NCBI RefSeq assembly: GCF_040629175.1 | Contig: NZ_JBEXUX010000028.1 | Coordinates: forward strand, 59,197-123,196 | Length of the DNA stretch: 64,000 nucleotides | Source: Embleya sp040629175 | Lineage (GTDB): Bacteria; Actinomycetota; Actinomycetes; Streptomycetales; Streptomycetaceae | Direction of reading: 5' to 3' | Part shown: positions 24,907 through 34,000 of the stretch, in pieces | Layout: the number at the start of each line of letters is the position of its first letter | Numbering within the stretch: position 1 is the stretch's first letter | The notes under the pieces: model-generated | The model's database searches: none | Seen by the model: the letters and a program-made list of their open reading frames with translations, nothing else | What the model was told of the DNA's origin: nothing | Made by a program: the position numbers and the translations under genes

Positions 24907-25977
24907 TCAGCCGGGCAGGTTGTCGATCGCCCGGCACACCTCCTCGACGCCCTGGGCGGTGGGCAGCACGTCGTGCAGCGCGCGGCACAGACACTGCAAC
25001 GAGTGGATCGGGTCGGGGCCGTTGACCAGGGTCCGGATCATGTGCAGCAACATCGATCGAGCGTCGGTCATGTGCCGGTGCAACAACTGGTGTTCGAGGT
25101 AGTCCTCGGACAGGTCCAGCCAGATCGACCAGGTGTCCGGCGCCCGCAATCCGCGTACGGCCAGGAACAGGTCGGCGAGGTAGACGACCTGGTTCTGCGG
25201 GATGGCCCGGGACAGCTTGGCCATGTTCCCGAAGCGCAGCAGTTCGAGCGTGACGTCGGGGGTCACCAGACCGGACGCGAAGAGGTCGGCGATTCGGGCG
25301 ATCGCCGAGGGCCGGTCGCCCACGAACGCGGCGATCGCCTCGGCCGTGACCATCTCCAGTTCGAATTCGCGGTGCGCGTCGAGGAGCATCAGCACCGACG
25401 AAACCCGGTCCAGCGGCGGCAGGGCGACCGTGCTGCCCAGGTGACGGGCGAGCGGATCGGTGCTGGTGATCAGCACGTGGCCGGGGCCGGTCGGAATCAT
25501 CTCGCCGACCAGGCCCGGTCGATCGACCTCGTCGAAGATCAGCAACCAGCCCTCGCGGGACCGCAGTTCGTGCTGCGGGCCGACCTCCTGGTCGACCCGC
25601 CGGCCGAGTTCGGCCAGTTGTTCGAGCATGCGGTGCAGGAAGGCGACGCCCCGCTCGGTGGGCCGGGCCGCGCAGTCGAACCACCACACCGTGTCGTACA
25701 GATGCCGGTGCCGGTAGGCGTATTCGCGGGCCAGGTGGGTGGTGCCCAGGCCGGGCAGGTCGTCCTGCGGGCGCAGCACGACCCGGTGCTCGACCTGAAC
25801 CAGCGCGCGCACATCGGCAAGCGTGCCGTCCCGCCCGTAGAAGCGCCCCCTGGCGCCCGGCACGTGCCACACCGGCGGATCCTCCGCGGGCGAGCGCGCC
25901 GAGAGCGGAGGCGGCATCCTGGGCGGTCCGGGCGGCCTGCGTGGGCGCGGCGGCGGTGGTGGTATCGGATCCGACAC
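24907..25977 (-). CDS. NB-ARC-like STAND protein with degenerate P-loop
   Basis: About 356 residues. A proline-rich N-terminus leads to an NB-ARC-type nucleotide-binding region that aligns by eye with FxsT of the divergent operon: LPGLGTTHLAREYAYRH (residues ~72-88) where FxsT has LHGLGGVGKTQVALEYAHR, then DTVWWFDCA, GWLLIFDEVDRPG (Walker B-like, ~143-155) and GHVLITSTDPLA. The P-loop lacks the GK pair, so ATP hydrolysis is doubtful. The C-terminal ~100 residues form a helical domain shared with the next gene's product. GTG 25977 lies 2 nt after the previous stop, so the genes are translationally linked. Likely an adaptor or sensor in a TIR-based pathway (inference). Confidence 0.75.
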   Translation of the reverse strand: MSDPIPPPPPRPRRPPGPPRMPPPLSARSPAEDPPVWHVPGARGRFYGRDGTLADVRALVQVEHRVVLRPQDDLPGLGTTHLAREYAYRHRHLYDTVWWFDCAARPTERGVAFLHRMLEQLAELGRRVDQEVGPQHELRSREGWLLIFDEVDRPGLVGEMIPTGPGHVLITSTDPLARHLGSTVALPPLDRVSSVLMLLDAHREFELEMVTAEAIAAFVGDRPSAIARIADLFASGLVTPDVTLELLRFGNMAKLSRAIPQNQVVYLADLFLAVRGLRAPDTWSIWLDLSEDYLEHQLLHRHMTDARSMLLHMIRTLVNGPDPIHSLQCLCRALHDVLPTAQGVEEVCRAIDNLPG

Positions 25978-25979
25978 GG

Positions 25980-27023
25980 TCAGGCGAACCCCGGATTCCG
26001 CGCGGGCAACGGCGCGAACCGGTGCACCGCGTCGACGAGCAGGTCGCGCTGGTCGGCCGCGTCCGCCTCGGTCAGGTCGACCGGCCGGACGCCGCGGAAC
26101 ATCGACGGCACCTGGGTGTGGCCGACCACGATCGGCAACAACCGGCCCCCGGAGTCCCCGTCGCCCAGGGCCTCCTCCCATTCGTCCATGGCCAGTCGCC
26201 TGGCCTCGAAGTAGTGCTCGGAGAACAGCGCGAGCACGTGTTCGCCCAACCCGCGAGCCTGGGCCATCGCCTTGCCGAAGCTCACCCCCGCGCTCCAGTC
26301 CCAGCGGCTCAGCGAGACCCGGTAGTCCTCGAAGGTGAGCACCTCGCTGACCCAGTCCGCCCAGGCGAGGTCGTTGCCCACGTAGCTGATCACCAGGTCG
26401 GTGCGGGCCGGTGGGACCGGTTCCAGGATGGGCAGCCGGCGCGGCGCCTCGGGCAGCGTGCGGGGGCCGCCCTCGTTGCTGCCGAACAACGGCTCGACCT
26501 CGGCCGCCTCGCCCGCGCTCAGCGGCGCGAGCCGATGGTGCAGCGCCGCGGCCACCCGATCGGCGACCGTGCGCACCGCGCGTACGTAGCCCAGATCGCG
26601 GATGCCGCCCAGCCGCAGCATGTCGAACACGCTCGGCCCGGCGATCCCGGCGGCCCACTCGATCGCGCCCAGGGCGGCCGGGATCGGTTGTTCCATCGTG
26701 GTCCAGGGCACCGCGATCAGATTCGGCGGCGACACGCCCACGATCGACTCGTGTCGACGCAACCGGTCGGTGAACACCGCCCAATCGCGCCCGCAGTCCA
26801 GATCCTCGAAGTAGTCGTCCGAGCACAGCGCGACCATCGCGCGGGCCCGCGCGGGCGGATCGCCGTCCGGGATCTGGATCGGCCCGAAGGTGGGTTGCAG
26901 CCGGATCGCCGCCCGCACCGGATCGCCCCCGCGCCGCAGTTCCGCCTCGATGTCGTCGTGGAAGCGGGCCGCCCACTTGGGATCGCGGTCGGCGACGTGA
27001 CTCGTGAAGAAGTCGTAGTCCAC
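25980..27023 (-). CDS. FxsC-like domain fused to a second TIR domain
   Basis: About 347 residues. The N-terminal half (VDYDFFTSHVADRD, LCSDDYFEDLDCGRDWAVF, PSVFDMLRLGGIRDLGYVRAV) aligns by eye along its length with FxsC at 30248-31003. The expected TIR Glu before Trp is Asp here (RDW). The C-terminal half, from RTDLVISYVGNDLAWADWV, is a second TIR (SRWDWSAGVSFG, LFSEHYFEARRLAMDEW) that retains a Glu before Trp. GTG 27023 is preferred: GGGGG precedes it and the TIR fold begins there. It is the first gene of the minus-strand trio, diverging from fxs. It may sense or execute with FxsC/FxsT; an NADase role is unproven. Confidence 0.78.
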   Translation of the reverse strand: MDYDFFTSHVADRDPKWAARFHDDIEAELRRGGDPVRAAIRLQPTFGPIQIPDGDPPARARAMVALCSDDYFEDLDCGRDWAVFTDRLRRHESIVGVSPPNLIAVPWTTMEQPIPAALGAIEWAAGIAGPSVFDMLRLGGIRDLGYVRAVRTVADRVAAALHHRLAPLSAGEAAEVEPLFGSNEGGPRTLPEAPRRLPILEPVPPARTDLVISYVGNDLAWADWVSEVLTFEDYRVSLSRWDWSAGVSFGKAMAQARGLGEHVLALFSEHYFEARRLAMDEWEEALGDGDSGGRLLPIVVGHTQVPSMFRGVRPVDLTEADAADQRDLLVDAVHRFAPLPARNPGFA

Positions 27024-27322
27024 CAAGCGACCCCCGGATCGAGCACCGTACAAGGACGGCGGAGCGACACCCACACGCCGAAACGGCGGGTCTGGCAACT
27101 GCCGCCCCCGTGCCGGCCGTTCGTGTGTACGACTCTGCCCACACAGAGCATCGCGCAGGCCGACCCGGCCCGGCTAGTATAGGAAGGCTTGTGTAATCGT
27201 GGCGATACGTTCCGCACTCGAATGTACGGGTTTCACTCGGACGGCACGCGCGAGCGGCACACGCCGGTCGTCCGACGCGGACCCGAACGTCCGGGCGACG
27301 CGGGAGAACGGGGGACCTGCGG
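27024..27322. promoter_or_regulatory. Divergent promoter region between TIR trio and fxs operon
   Basis: A 299-bp gap. The local AT-rich run CTAGTATAGG gives a -10-like TAGTAT (27175-27180) on + and a perfect TATACT (27177-27182) on -. I see no convincing -35 at the right spacing for either. Overlapping -10 elements would couple the two divergent units. Confidence 0.35.
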
Positions 27323-27586
27323 ATGCAAGGGGAGCGCGGTGACGTGGAGTCGGCCCTGCCGGACCTCGACGGGCTCTGTCTCGACGATCTGGACGACCTG
27401 CCGGACTCCGTGCTCGGCTCCGCGCTGCGCCGGTTGATCCGCGAGTCCGAAGAGCCCTCGGAGGCGGTGGTCGCCGCCTTCGACAGCGCGGTCGAACCCG
27501 CCTTCGCCCGGATCTGGGTGCCGGCCGAGGCCGACGACGGTGTCGAGGAATCCCGGTCCGATGGGAGTCCCGGCACTCGGAACTGA
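27323..27586 (+). CDS. fxsA: FxSxx-type RiPP precursor (FxsA-like) with C-terminal extension
   Basis: An 87-residue acidic peptide. The N-terminal leader is Asp/Leu-rich (LDGLCLDDLDDLPDSVLGSALRRLI), typical for FxSxx precursors, and leads to AVVAAFDSAV where F53-D54-S55-A56-V57 matches the FxSxx core. In the family this pentapeptide normally ends the protein, giving the name FxSxx-COOH. Here the frame stays open for 30 more residues (EPAFARIWVPAEADDGV and on) with no stop or obvious frameshift. ATG 27323 follows GGGGGA at 27310-27315. The stop is 13 nt before the radical SAM gene. Known: cognate radical SAM enzymes install a cyclophane on such cores; whether an internal motif is modified, or the tail is removed, is open. 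Confidence 0.75.
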   Translation: MQGERGDVESALPDLDGLCLDDLDDLPDSVLGSALRRLIRESEEPSEAVVAAFDSAVEPAFARIWVPAEADDGVEESRSDGSPGTRN

Positions 27587-27599
27587 CGTGGGAGGGCCG

Positions 27600-28763
27600 A
27601 TGAACGAGGCGCTACCGTTTCGGCAATTCGTCGTCAAGACAGCGGCACGCTGCAACCTGGCGTGCGATTACTGCTATGTGTACGAACTCCGGGACCAGGG
27701 CTGGCGGAACCGCCCGCGGCTGATCGCCGACGAGACGGTGACCGCGCTGGGGCGATGGCTGCGCGCGCACGCCGAACAGGCCGGCCTGCGGACCCTGGAC
27801 ATCGTGCTGCACGGCGGCGAGCCGCTGCTCGTGGGCCCCGCCCGCCTCGACGCCATCGCCACCGACCTGCGGGCCGCGCTGGCGGGTGTGGCCGAGCCGC
27901 GCTTCACGCTGCAGACCAACGGGGTGCTCCTGGACGAGCGTTGCGCGGAGGTGTTGCTCGCGCACCGGATCCGGGTCGGCGTCTCGCTCGACGGCGACGA
28001 GGTCGCCCACGACCGGCACCGGCGCGGGCCGGACGGAGGCGGCAGTCACGCGGCGACGGTGCGCGGCATCGAACTGTTGCGCCGGCCCCGCTATCGGCCC
28101 CTGTACGGCGGGCTGCTCGCCACGATCGACCTGGCGAACGATCCCGTCGCCACCTACGAGGAACTGCTCGCGCACGCACCGCCGATGATCGACCTGCTGT
28201 TGCCGCACGCCACGTGGGAGTATCCGCCGCCGGGCGCGAGGACCGGCGAAACCGCGCACGCGGACTGGCTGATCGCCGTCTTCGACCGCTGGTACGGCGC
28301 ACCCGTGCGGGAGACCCGGGTACGCCTCCTGGAGGACCTGGTCGATCTGACCCTGGGTCGGGCCGTGCGCAGCGAGACGCTCGGACTGAGCCCGGCCGGC
28401 TCGGTGGTGATCGAGACGGACGGCACCTTCGAGCGGCAGGACGCGCTCAAGGCGGCCTACGACGGGGCGGCGGCCACCGGGTTCGACGTCTTCCGGCACG
28501 ACCCGGCGACCGTGCTCGCCGCGAGCGGGTTCGGCGGCCTCGGCGCCGATGCCGGCGAACCCGCCGAGCCGAGCCCGACCTGCCGGCGCTGCCCCGTGCT
28601 GCGCACCTGCGGCGGCGGCCTGCGGGCGCATCGCTACCACCCGGCGAACGGATTCGACAATCCCTCGGTGTACTGCGCCGACCTGCGGGCACTGATCGAC
28701 CACGTGAGGACCCGGGTGCACGCCGATCTGCGGGCACTGGTCGGCCCGGAGCGTCGGCGATGA
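27600..28763 (+). CDS. fxsB: Radical SAM/SPASM-like peptide-modifying enzyme FxsB
   Basis: A 387-residue radical SAM protein. The [4Fe-4S] motif is C18NLAC22DYC25 in the form CxxxCxxC, followed by the YVYELRDQGWRNRP segment typical for FxsB, HGGEPLL (SAM-binding strand 2), TLQTNGVLL and VGVSLDGDE. The C-terminus has a Cys-rich SPASM/twitch-like region (CRRCPVLRTCGGG, later NPSVYC) for auxiliary clusters. Known: FxsB forms cyclophane cross-links in FxSxx peptides. Some FxsB proteins have a fused metallohydrolase-like extension; here that function is on the separate, 4-nt-overlapping next gene. ATG 27600 follows GGGAGG. Confidence 0.9.
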   Translation: MNEALPFRQFVVKTAARCNLACDYCYVYELRDQGWRNRPRLIADETVTALGRWLRAHAEQAGLRTLDIVLHGGEPLLVGPARLDAIATDLRAALAGVAEPRFTLQTNGVLLDERCAEVLLAHRIRVGVSLDGDEVAHDRHRRGPDGGGSHAATVRGIELLRRPRYRPLYGGLLATIDLANDPVATYEELLAHAPPMIDLLLPHATWEYPPPGARTGETAHADWLIAVFDRWYGAPVRETRVRLLEDLVDLTLGRAVRSETLGLSPAGSVVIETDGTFERQDALKAAYDGAAATGFDVFRHDPATVLAASGFGGLGADAGEPAEPSPTCRRCPVLRTCGGGLRAHRYHPANGFDNPSVYCADLRALIDHVRTRVHADLRALVGPERRR

Positions 28764-30133
28764 TCCGCACCCATCGCCTCGACGCCGCCGTCTTCGCCGA
28801 ACTCGCCGCGGGCTACGGCGGATCCGAGGCCGTGGCCGCACTGGTCCGGGCCCAGGAGAGCCGCCGGCTGCTCCAAGTCTACGCGGTGGTCGCCACCGCC
28901 CGCGAGCGCCTGCCGAGCACCCGTACCGCGCACCTGGTCGACGCGCTGGACCTGCTCGCCCAGATCCAGCGCACCGACCCGCGGGCGGCCCGGACGGTGC
29001 TGATGCATCCGTACACCGGCGCGTGGGCGATGCGTTGCCTGTGGTGGCTGCGTCGACCCGAGACCGGCCCGGCGGCACCCGACGCGGATCGACTGCTCGA
29101 CCACCTCGGCTCGATCGCCACCGCCGCCGCGCTGCGCGCCGACCCCGAGCACGAGGCGGGGGAGCGGATCCGGCTTCGCGCGGTCGACGGCTGGGTCTAC
29201 CTGCCCACCCTGGGCCGGGTGCGGCCGGCCGAGGACTCGGGTCGGACCGCGCCGATCGGGCGGCACTGGCGCGGCGCCGGTCCGCTCGCGCGACGCGAGG
29301 CGAATCGGGTATGTTCCGCGACGGCCGCCGGCCTGTCCGCCACCGTGGCGATAGAGGACGTGGACCCCTATCGCGACGTGCACGGCTGGGAGCCGACGGC
29401 CCGCTTGACCGAGCACCAAGTATCGTTGCTGCAAAGGAACTTCGGGAAGGCGTGGAGCCGACTGGCGGTCGCCCACCGGGCCCACGCGGCCGGCCTGGGC
29501 CAGGCGCTGTCCACGCTGGTCCCGGTGCTCGCGGAACCGGGGGCCAGCCTCAGCTCGTCGTCTCGATACGCGTTCGGAAGCATCGCGTTGACGCCGGCGA
29601 TGGGACCGATCACGCTGGCCGTGACGCTGATCCACGAGTTCCAGCACAACAAGCTCGGCGCGGTACAGGACATCACGAATCTCTCGGAACGCTCGATGCT
29701 TCGGTATCGGGCGCCCTGGCGGTTGGACCCCCGACCGGTGGGCGCACTCCTCCAGGGTGCCTACGCGCACCTGGGGATCGCGGACTTCTGGCGGATCCGA
29801 CGGCAGACGACCGACGGGGAGGAGCAGGATCGGGCGCAGGCCGAGTTCGCCGTGCATCGGGCGCACGTCGCGGAGGCGATCGCGACACTGCGCGCGTGCG
29901 GCGAACTGACGCCGGACGGCGAGCGGGTCGTGGCCGGCATGGCGGACACCGTCGAGCCCTGGTGGGGCGAGGAGGTGCCCGTCCGGGCGGCGCGCCGCGC
30001 CGCCGAACGGGTGCGATCGGGCCGGCGCACCTGGGCGGAGCGAAACGCTGCCCGGGCCGGGGCGGACCCGGGAGGGCGGGTGGTGGGGATGGGCAAAACG
30101 CTACGAAACGAGAGAGAACATGAGATTACCTGA
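28760..30133 (+). CDS. HEXXH-motif peptide-modification protein of the Fxs system
   Basis: A 457-residue mostly helical protein. Its only clear motif is H292-E-F-Q-H296 in LAVTLIHEFQHNKLGAV, an HEXXH metal site, followed by a downstream His/Glu-rich region (RYRAPWRLDPRPVGALLQGAYAHLG). Known: proteins of this type accompany FxsB and are annotated as putative HEXXH peptide-modification proteins; related proteins hydroxylate aspartate side chains in RiPPs, and proteolysis has also been suggested. It overlaps the fxsB stop (ATGA), so the pair is translationally coupled. Roles in leader or tail removal of the unusual precursor or in core hydroxylation are both possible. Confidence 0.85.
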   Translation: MIRTHRLDAAVFAELAAGYGGSEAVAALVRAQESRRLLQVYAVVATARERLPSTRTAHLVDALDLLAQIQRTDPRAARTVLMHPYTGAWAMRCLWWLRRPETGPAAPDADRLLDHLGSIATAAALRADPEHEAGERIRLRAVDGWVYLPTLGRVRPAEDSGRTAPIGRHWRGAGPLARREANRVCSATAAGLSATVAIEDVDPYRDVHGWEPTARLTEHQVSLLQRNFGKAWSRLAVAHRAHAAGLGQALSTLVPVLAEPGASLSSSSRYAFGSIALTPAMGPITLAVTLIHEFQHNKLGAVQDITNLSERSMLRYRAPWRLDPRPVGALLQGAYAHLGIADFWRIRRQTTDGEEQDRAQAEFAVHRAHVAEAIATLRACGELTPDGERVVAGMADTVEPWWGEEVPVRAARRAAERVRSGRRTWAERNAARAGADPGGRVVGMGKTLRNEREHEIT

Positions 30134-30247
30134 TGTCACGAGGAGTAACTTCGAGTGATGGACTCGGGTAGCCTGGGAACAACGAGTGACGGACGGGGAG
30201 GGCAATCCCGCGCGCGTCGAAACGAAGCACCGACAGCAGGGGTCGAG

Positions 30248-31003
30248 ATGACACCAGTCTTCTTCACGAGTCGGTCGTGCGGCGATGAGCGTGTCTACGT
30301 CGAACGCTTCCACGCCGATCTCGAACAAGCCGTATCCGCCCGAGTGCCGGGCCGGGACGGCGCACGGGGCCTGCTGTCGCCGTGCGCGGATCACGACGCG
30401 GGCGATCCGCCCGAAACGTACGCCGCCTGCTCGGTCCCCGCCGCGGTGGTGCTGGCCTCGCCCGACTACCTCGCCGATCCGGACGCCATGCGCGAATGGG
30501 CGGTGATGGCCGAACGCGTACGCGGCCACCGCGTGCGTACCGGCGAACAACTCGACGCGATGGTCACCGTGCGCTGGCGCGCCACCGACGCCCGCCCCGG
30601 CGAGCAGCCCACCCCGGATGTGGGCGCCGACGGCGACTTCGGCCCGATCTACGCCCGCCAGGGCCTGTTCGACCTGATGCGCCTGGAGGGCCACTCCGCC
30701 GACTACCGACGGCTGATCGCCGAACTGGCCCGCGTGGTGGTCGAGGTCAACCGCGTCCCGCTGCGCCCGCTGCCGCCGGCCGAGGCGCGCGAACTCCTCG
30801 GTGCCCGCACCGCGCCGAGCCTCCCCACCCCCGCCCGCATGCCGTACGCGGGCTCCGCGCCGGTCGTCACCGCTGCCCGGGTCCTGCCCATGCACGCGCG
30901 CACCGGCCCGGACCTGCCCACCCGACCCCGCTGGATCACGGCCCGACACAATCCCCGCCGCCCGTTGCTGTGGGGACCCGGTGGCGATGTTGAGGAGCAC
31001 TGA
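30248..31003 (+). CDS. fxsC: TIR-like protein FxsC
   Basis: A 251-residue protein whose first about 180 residues form the FxsC TIR-like domain: PVFFTSRSCGDERVYVERFHADLEQAV, the strand AVVLASPDYLADP, MREWAVM with a Glu at the usual TIR catalytic position, and GLFDLMRLEGHSADYRRLIAELA. The C-terminus is Pro/Ala-rich and likely flexible. Known: FxsC is part of the FxSxx-COOH system, but its biochemistry is undefined. ATG 30248 starts the fold directly; ATG 30158 is an in-frame alternative adding a 30-residue disordered lead. The stop is 4 nt before fxsT. Confidence 0.85.
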   Translation: MTPVFFTSRSCGDERVYVERFHADLEQAVSARVPGRDGARGLLSPCADHDAGDPPETYAACSVPAAVVLASPDYLADPDAMREWAVMAERVRGHRVRTGEQLDAMVTVRWRATDARPGEQPTPDVGADGDFGPIYARQGLFDLMRLEGHSADYRRLIAELARVVVEVNRVPLRPLPPAEARELLGARTAPSLPTPARMPYAGSAPVVTAARVLPMHARTGPDLPTRPRWITARHNPRRPLLWGPGGDVEEH

Positions 31004-31007
31004 AACG

Positions 31008-34000
31008 ATGAGCGACAACCCACCGGGCACCGTCGTCACGTTCTACTCGTACAAGGGCGGCACCGGACGCACGATGGCCCTGGCCAACGTCGCCTGGATC
31101 CTGGCCTCCCGGGGCAAGCGCGTGCTCGTCGTGGACTGGGACCTCGAATCGCCGGGCCTGCACCGCTACTTCCACCCGTACCTGATCGACAAGCGGCTGG
31201 AGGACACGCGCGGCGTGCTCGACATGATCCGCGCGTTCGCCAAGGTGGTCGGCTCCCCGGCCAGCACGGACGCGATGATCGAGGCGAGCCGGGACGCGGA
31301 GAGCCGGGTGGACGGCTGCGCGGTCAAGGTCGACCGGGACTTCGCCGACGGCGGCCTGATCCGCTTCCTCGGCCCGGGCCGACAGAACCACGAGTACGCG
31401 GCCACGCTGGCCGGCTTCAACTGGGCCGACTTCTGCGAGAGCCCGCACGGCATCGGCTTCCTGGACGCGCTGCGCGAGGACATGCGCGCCTCCTACGACT
31501 ACGCGCTGATCGACAGCCGCACCGGCCTCAACGACATCGCCGGCATCTGCACCACACTGCTGCCGGACATCGTGGTGGACGGCTTCACGCTCAACGAACA
31601 GGCCATCGACGGCGGCGTCAACGTGGCCCGTTCGATCGCCCGCCAGGCCGACCGTCCGCTGCGCATCCTGCCCGTGCCGATGCGCGTGGAGGACGACGAG
31701 AAGGACAAGCTCGAAGCCGGCCGCGATCACGCCCGCGAGCGCTTCGCCGAGTTCCTCGCGGACCGCACCGAGGCCGAGCGCACCAAGTACTGGGGCGAAG
31801 TCGAGGTCCCGTACAAGGCGTTCTACGCCTACGAGGAGACGCTCGCCACGCTCGGCGACCGCCCGCTCCAGGAGGGCAGCCTGCTCAGCGCGTACGAGCG
31901 GCTGACCGGCGTGCTCACCGACGGCGCGATCTCCCGGCTGGACCCGATCGACGAGGTGGACCGTCGACGCGAGCTGCGCCGCTTCGAGCGCATCCGCTAC
32001 ACCGCCCCGGTCACGATGCGCATCCTCTACAGCGCCCGCGACCGCATGTGGGTGGACTGGGTGCGGGCCCAACTGACCGCCTCGGGCGCCCAGGTGGTCG
32101 GCACCGGCGGTTGCGACACCTCGCTGGAGGACCTGCAGAACGTCGACAGCGTCGTGGTCGTCTCCTCCTCCCACTCGCTGCCCAGCCGATCCTGGACCGC
32201 GATGCGCACCACGCTGCGCCGACTCGCCGCGGTCGACCAGGCGAGCGTGGTGACCCTGCGGGTGGACGACCTGATCGACAGCGACCCGGGGGTGGGCGAA
32301 ACGGTCACCTTGACCGCGCTGTCCGAGGAGCAGTGCCGCACGGTGCTCCTGACCGCGTTCGGCCGCACGCCCACCACGACCCCGCCCGCGGACGGTCCCA
32401 GGTTCCCCGGGACCAAGCCCAGGGTCTCCCAACTGCTGCCGCGCCACCCGGCGTTCACCGGACGCGACGACATCCTGGAGCGGCTGCGCGACCAACTCGC
32501 CAAGGGCGCCACCGCCGTGCTGCCCCAGGCCCTGCACGGCCTCGGCGGCGTCGGCAAGACCCAGGTCGCGCTCGAATACGCGCACCGCTTCGCCGCCGAC
32601 TACGACGTCATCTGGTGGGTGTCGGCGGAGCAGGCGCAGGGTGTCGCCGCCCAACTCGCCCGGCTCGGCGACCGGCTCGACCTGCCGACGGGCGAGAACG
32701 TCTCGGACGCGGCGGCCTCGGTGCTGCAGACCCTGCAGCAGGGCGAGCCCTACGACCGCTGGCTGGTGATCTACGACAACGCGGACGAACCCGCGTCGGT
32801 GGCCCACCTGATGCCCCAGGGCAGCGTCAACGGCCACGTGCTGGTCACCTCGCGCAACGACCTGTGGGCGCGCAGCGCGCGTCCGCTGGAGGTCCCGGTG
32901 TTCCGCCGCGACGAGAGCGTCGCGCTGCTCCAGCGCCGGGTGCCCTCGCTGACCGAGGCGGACGCGCAGAAGGTGGCCACCGCGCTGGGTGATCTGCCGC
33001 TGGCGGTCGAGCAGGCCGGTGCCTGGCTCGCCGAGTCGGCGATGCAGGTCGAGGAATACCTGGAGCGGGTCAACACGCGCGTCAGCGCGATCCTGGACGA
33101 GGGCCAGCCGCCGGACTACCCGACCACCGCAGCCGCGACCTGGACCGTCTCGCTCGACGAGCTCAAGGAGCGGCAGCCGGCCGCGGTGCGACTGCTGGAA
33201 CTGTGCGCGTACCTGTCGCCCGACTCGATCTCGATGCGGCTGCTGCGCTCGCGCGAGGTGCTCCAGGAACTGGTGCGGGTGGACAGCTCCCTGGGCGACA
33301 CGCTCCTGTTGTCCCGGATCTTCCAGCAGCTCGGCCGGTACGCGCTGGCCCGGGTGGATCGCGGCGAGGACACCATCCAGGTGCACCGGCTGGTCCAGGC
33401 CGTGCTGCGCGACCAGATGCCGCCCGAGGAGAACGCCGCCCGGCGTGCCCGGGTGCTGGAGATCCTGGCCTCCAACGCCCCCGGCGACGTGGACGACCCG
33501 GCCAACCAGGAGACGTACGAAGAGCTCTACAAGCACCTGGTGCCCTCCCGTGCGCTGGAGAGCGACTCGGAGTCGGTGCGCCGCTGGATCGTCGAACAGG
33601 TGCGTTTCGCCTGGCGCTTCAACGACTGGGAGTTCGGCCAGTACATCGCCGAGATCGCGCTGGAGCGCTGGCGGGCCCGGTTCCACCGGCACGACGCGCT
33701 GACCCTGCGGATGTGCACCCAACTGGCGAACGTCTACCGCTCCCAGGGCAGGTACCGCAAGGCCTACGACCTGGACCGGGCGACGTTGGAGGCACAGCGC
33801 GAATCGCTGGGCCCGGACCACCCGCACACCTTGATCACCGGGCGCGGCTACGGCGGCGACCTGCGCTCGCTCGGCCGCTTCCACACCGCGCTCGAATCCG
33901 ACCGGGACAACTACACGCGCTTCAGCGAGGTCTTCGGCGAGGACGCCAACGACACCCTGCTCGCGGCCAACAACCTCGGTGTCTCGCTGCGCCTGATGGG

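Noticed and set aside
27323..27586. A frameshift that would restore a C-terminal FxSxx in the precursor
   Set aside because: Neither alternative frame puts a stop directly after FDSAV, and no homopolymer run prone to error lies there.
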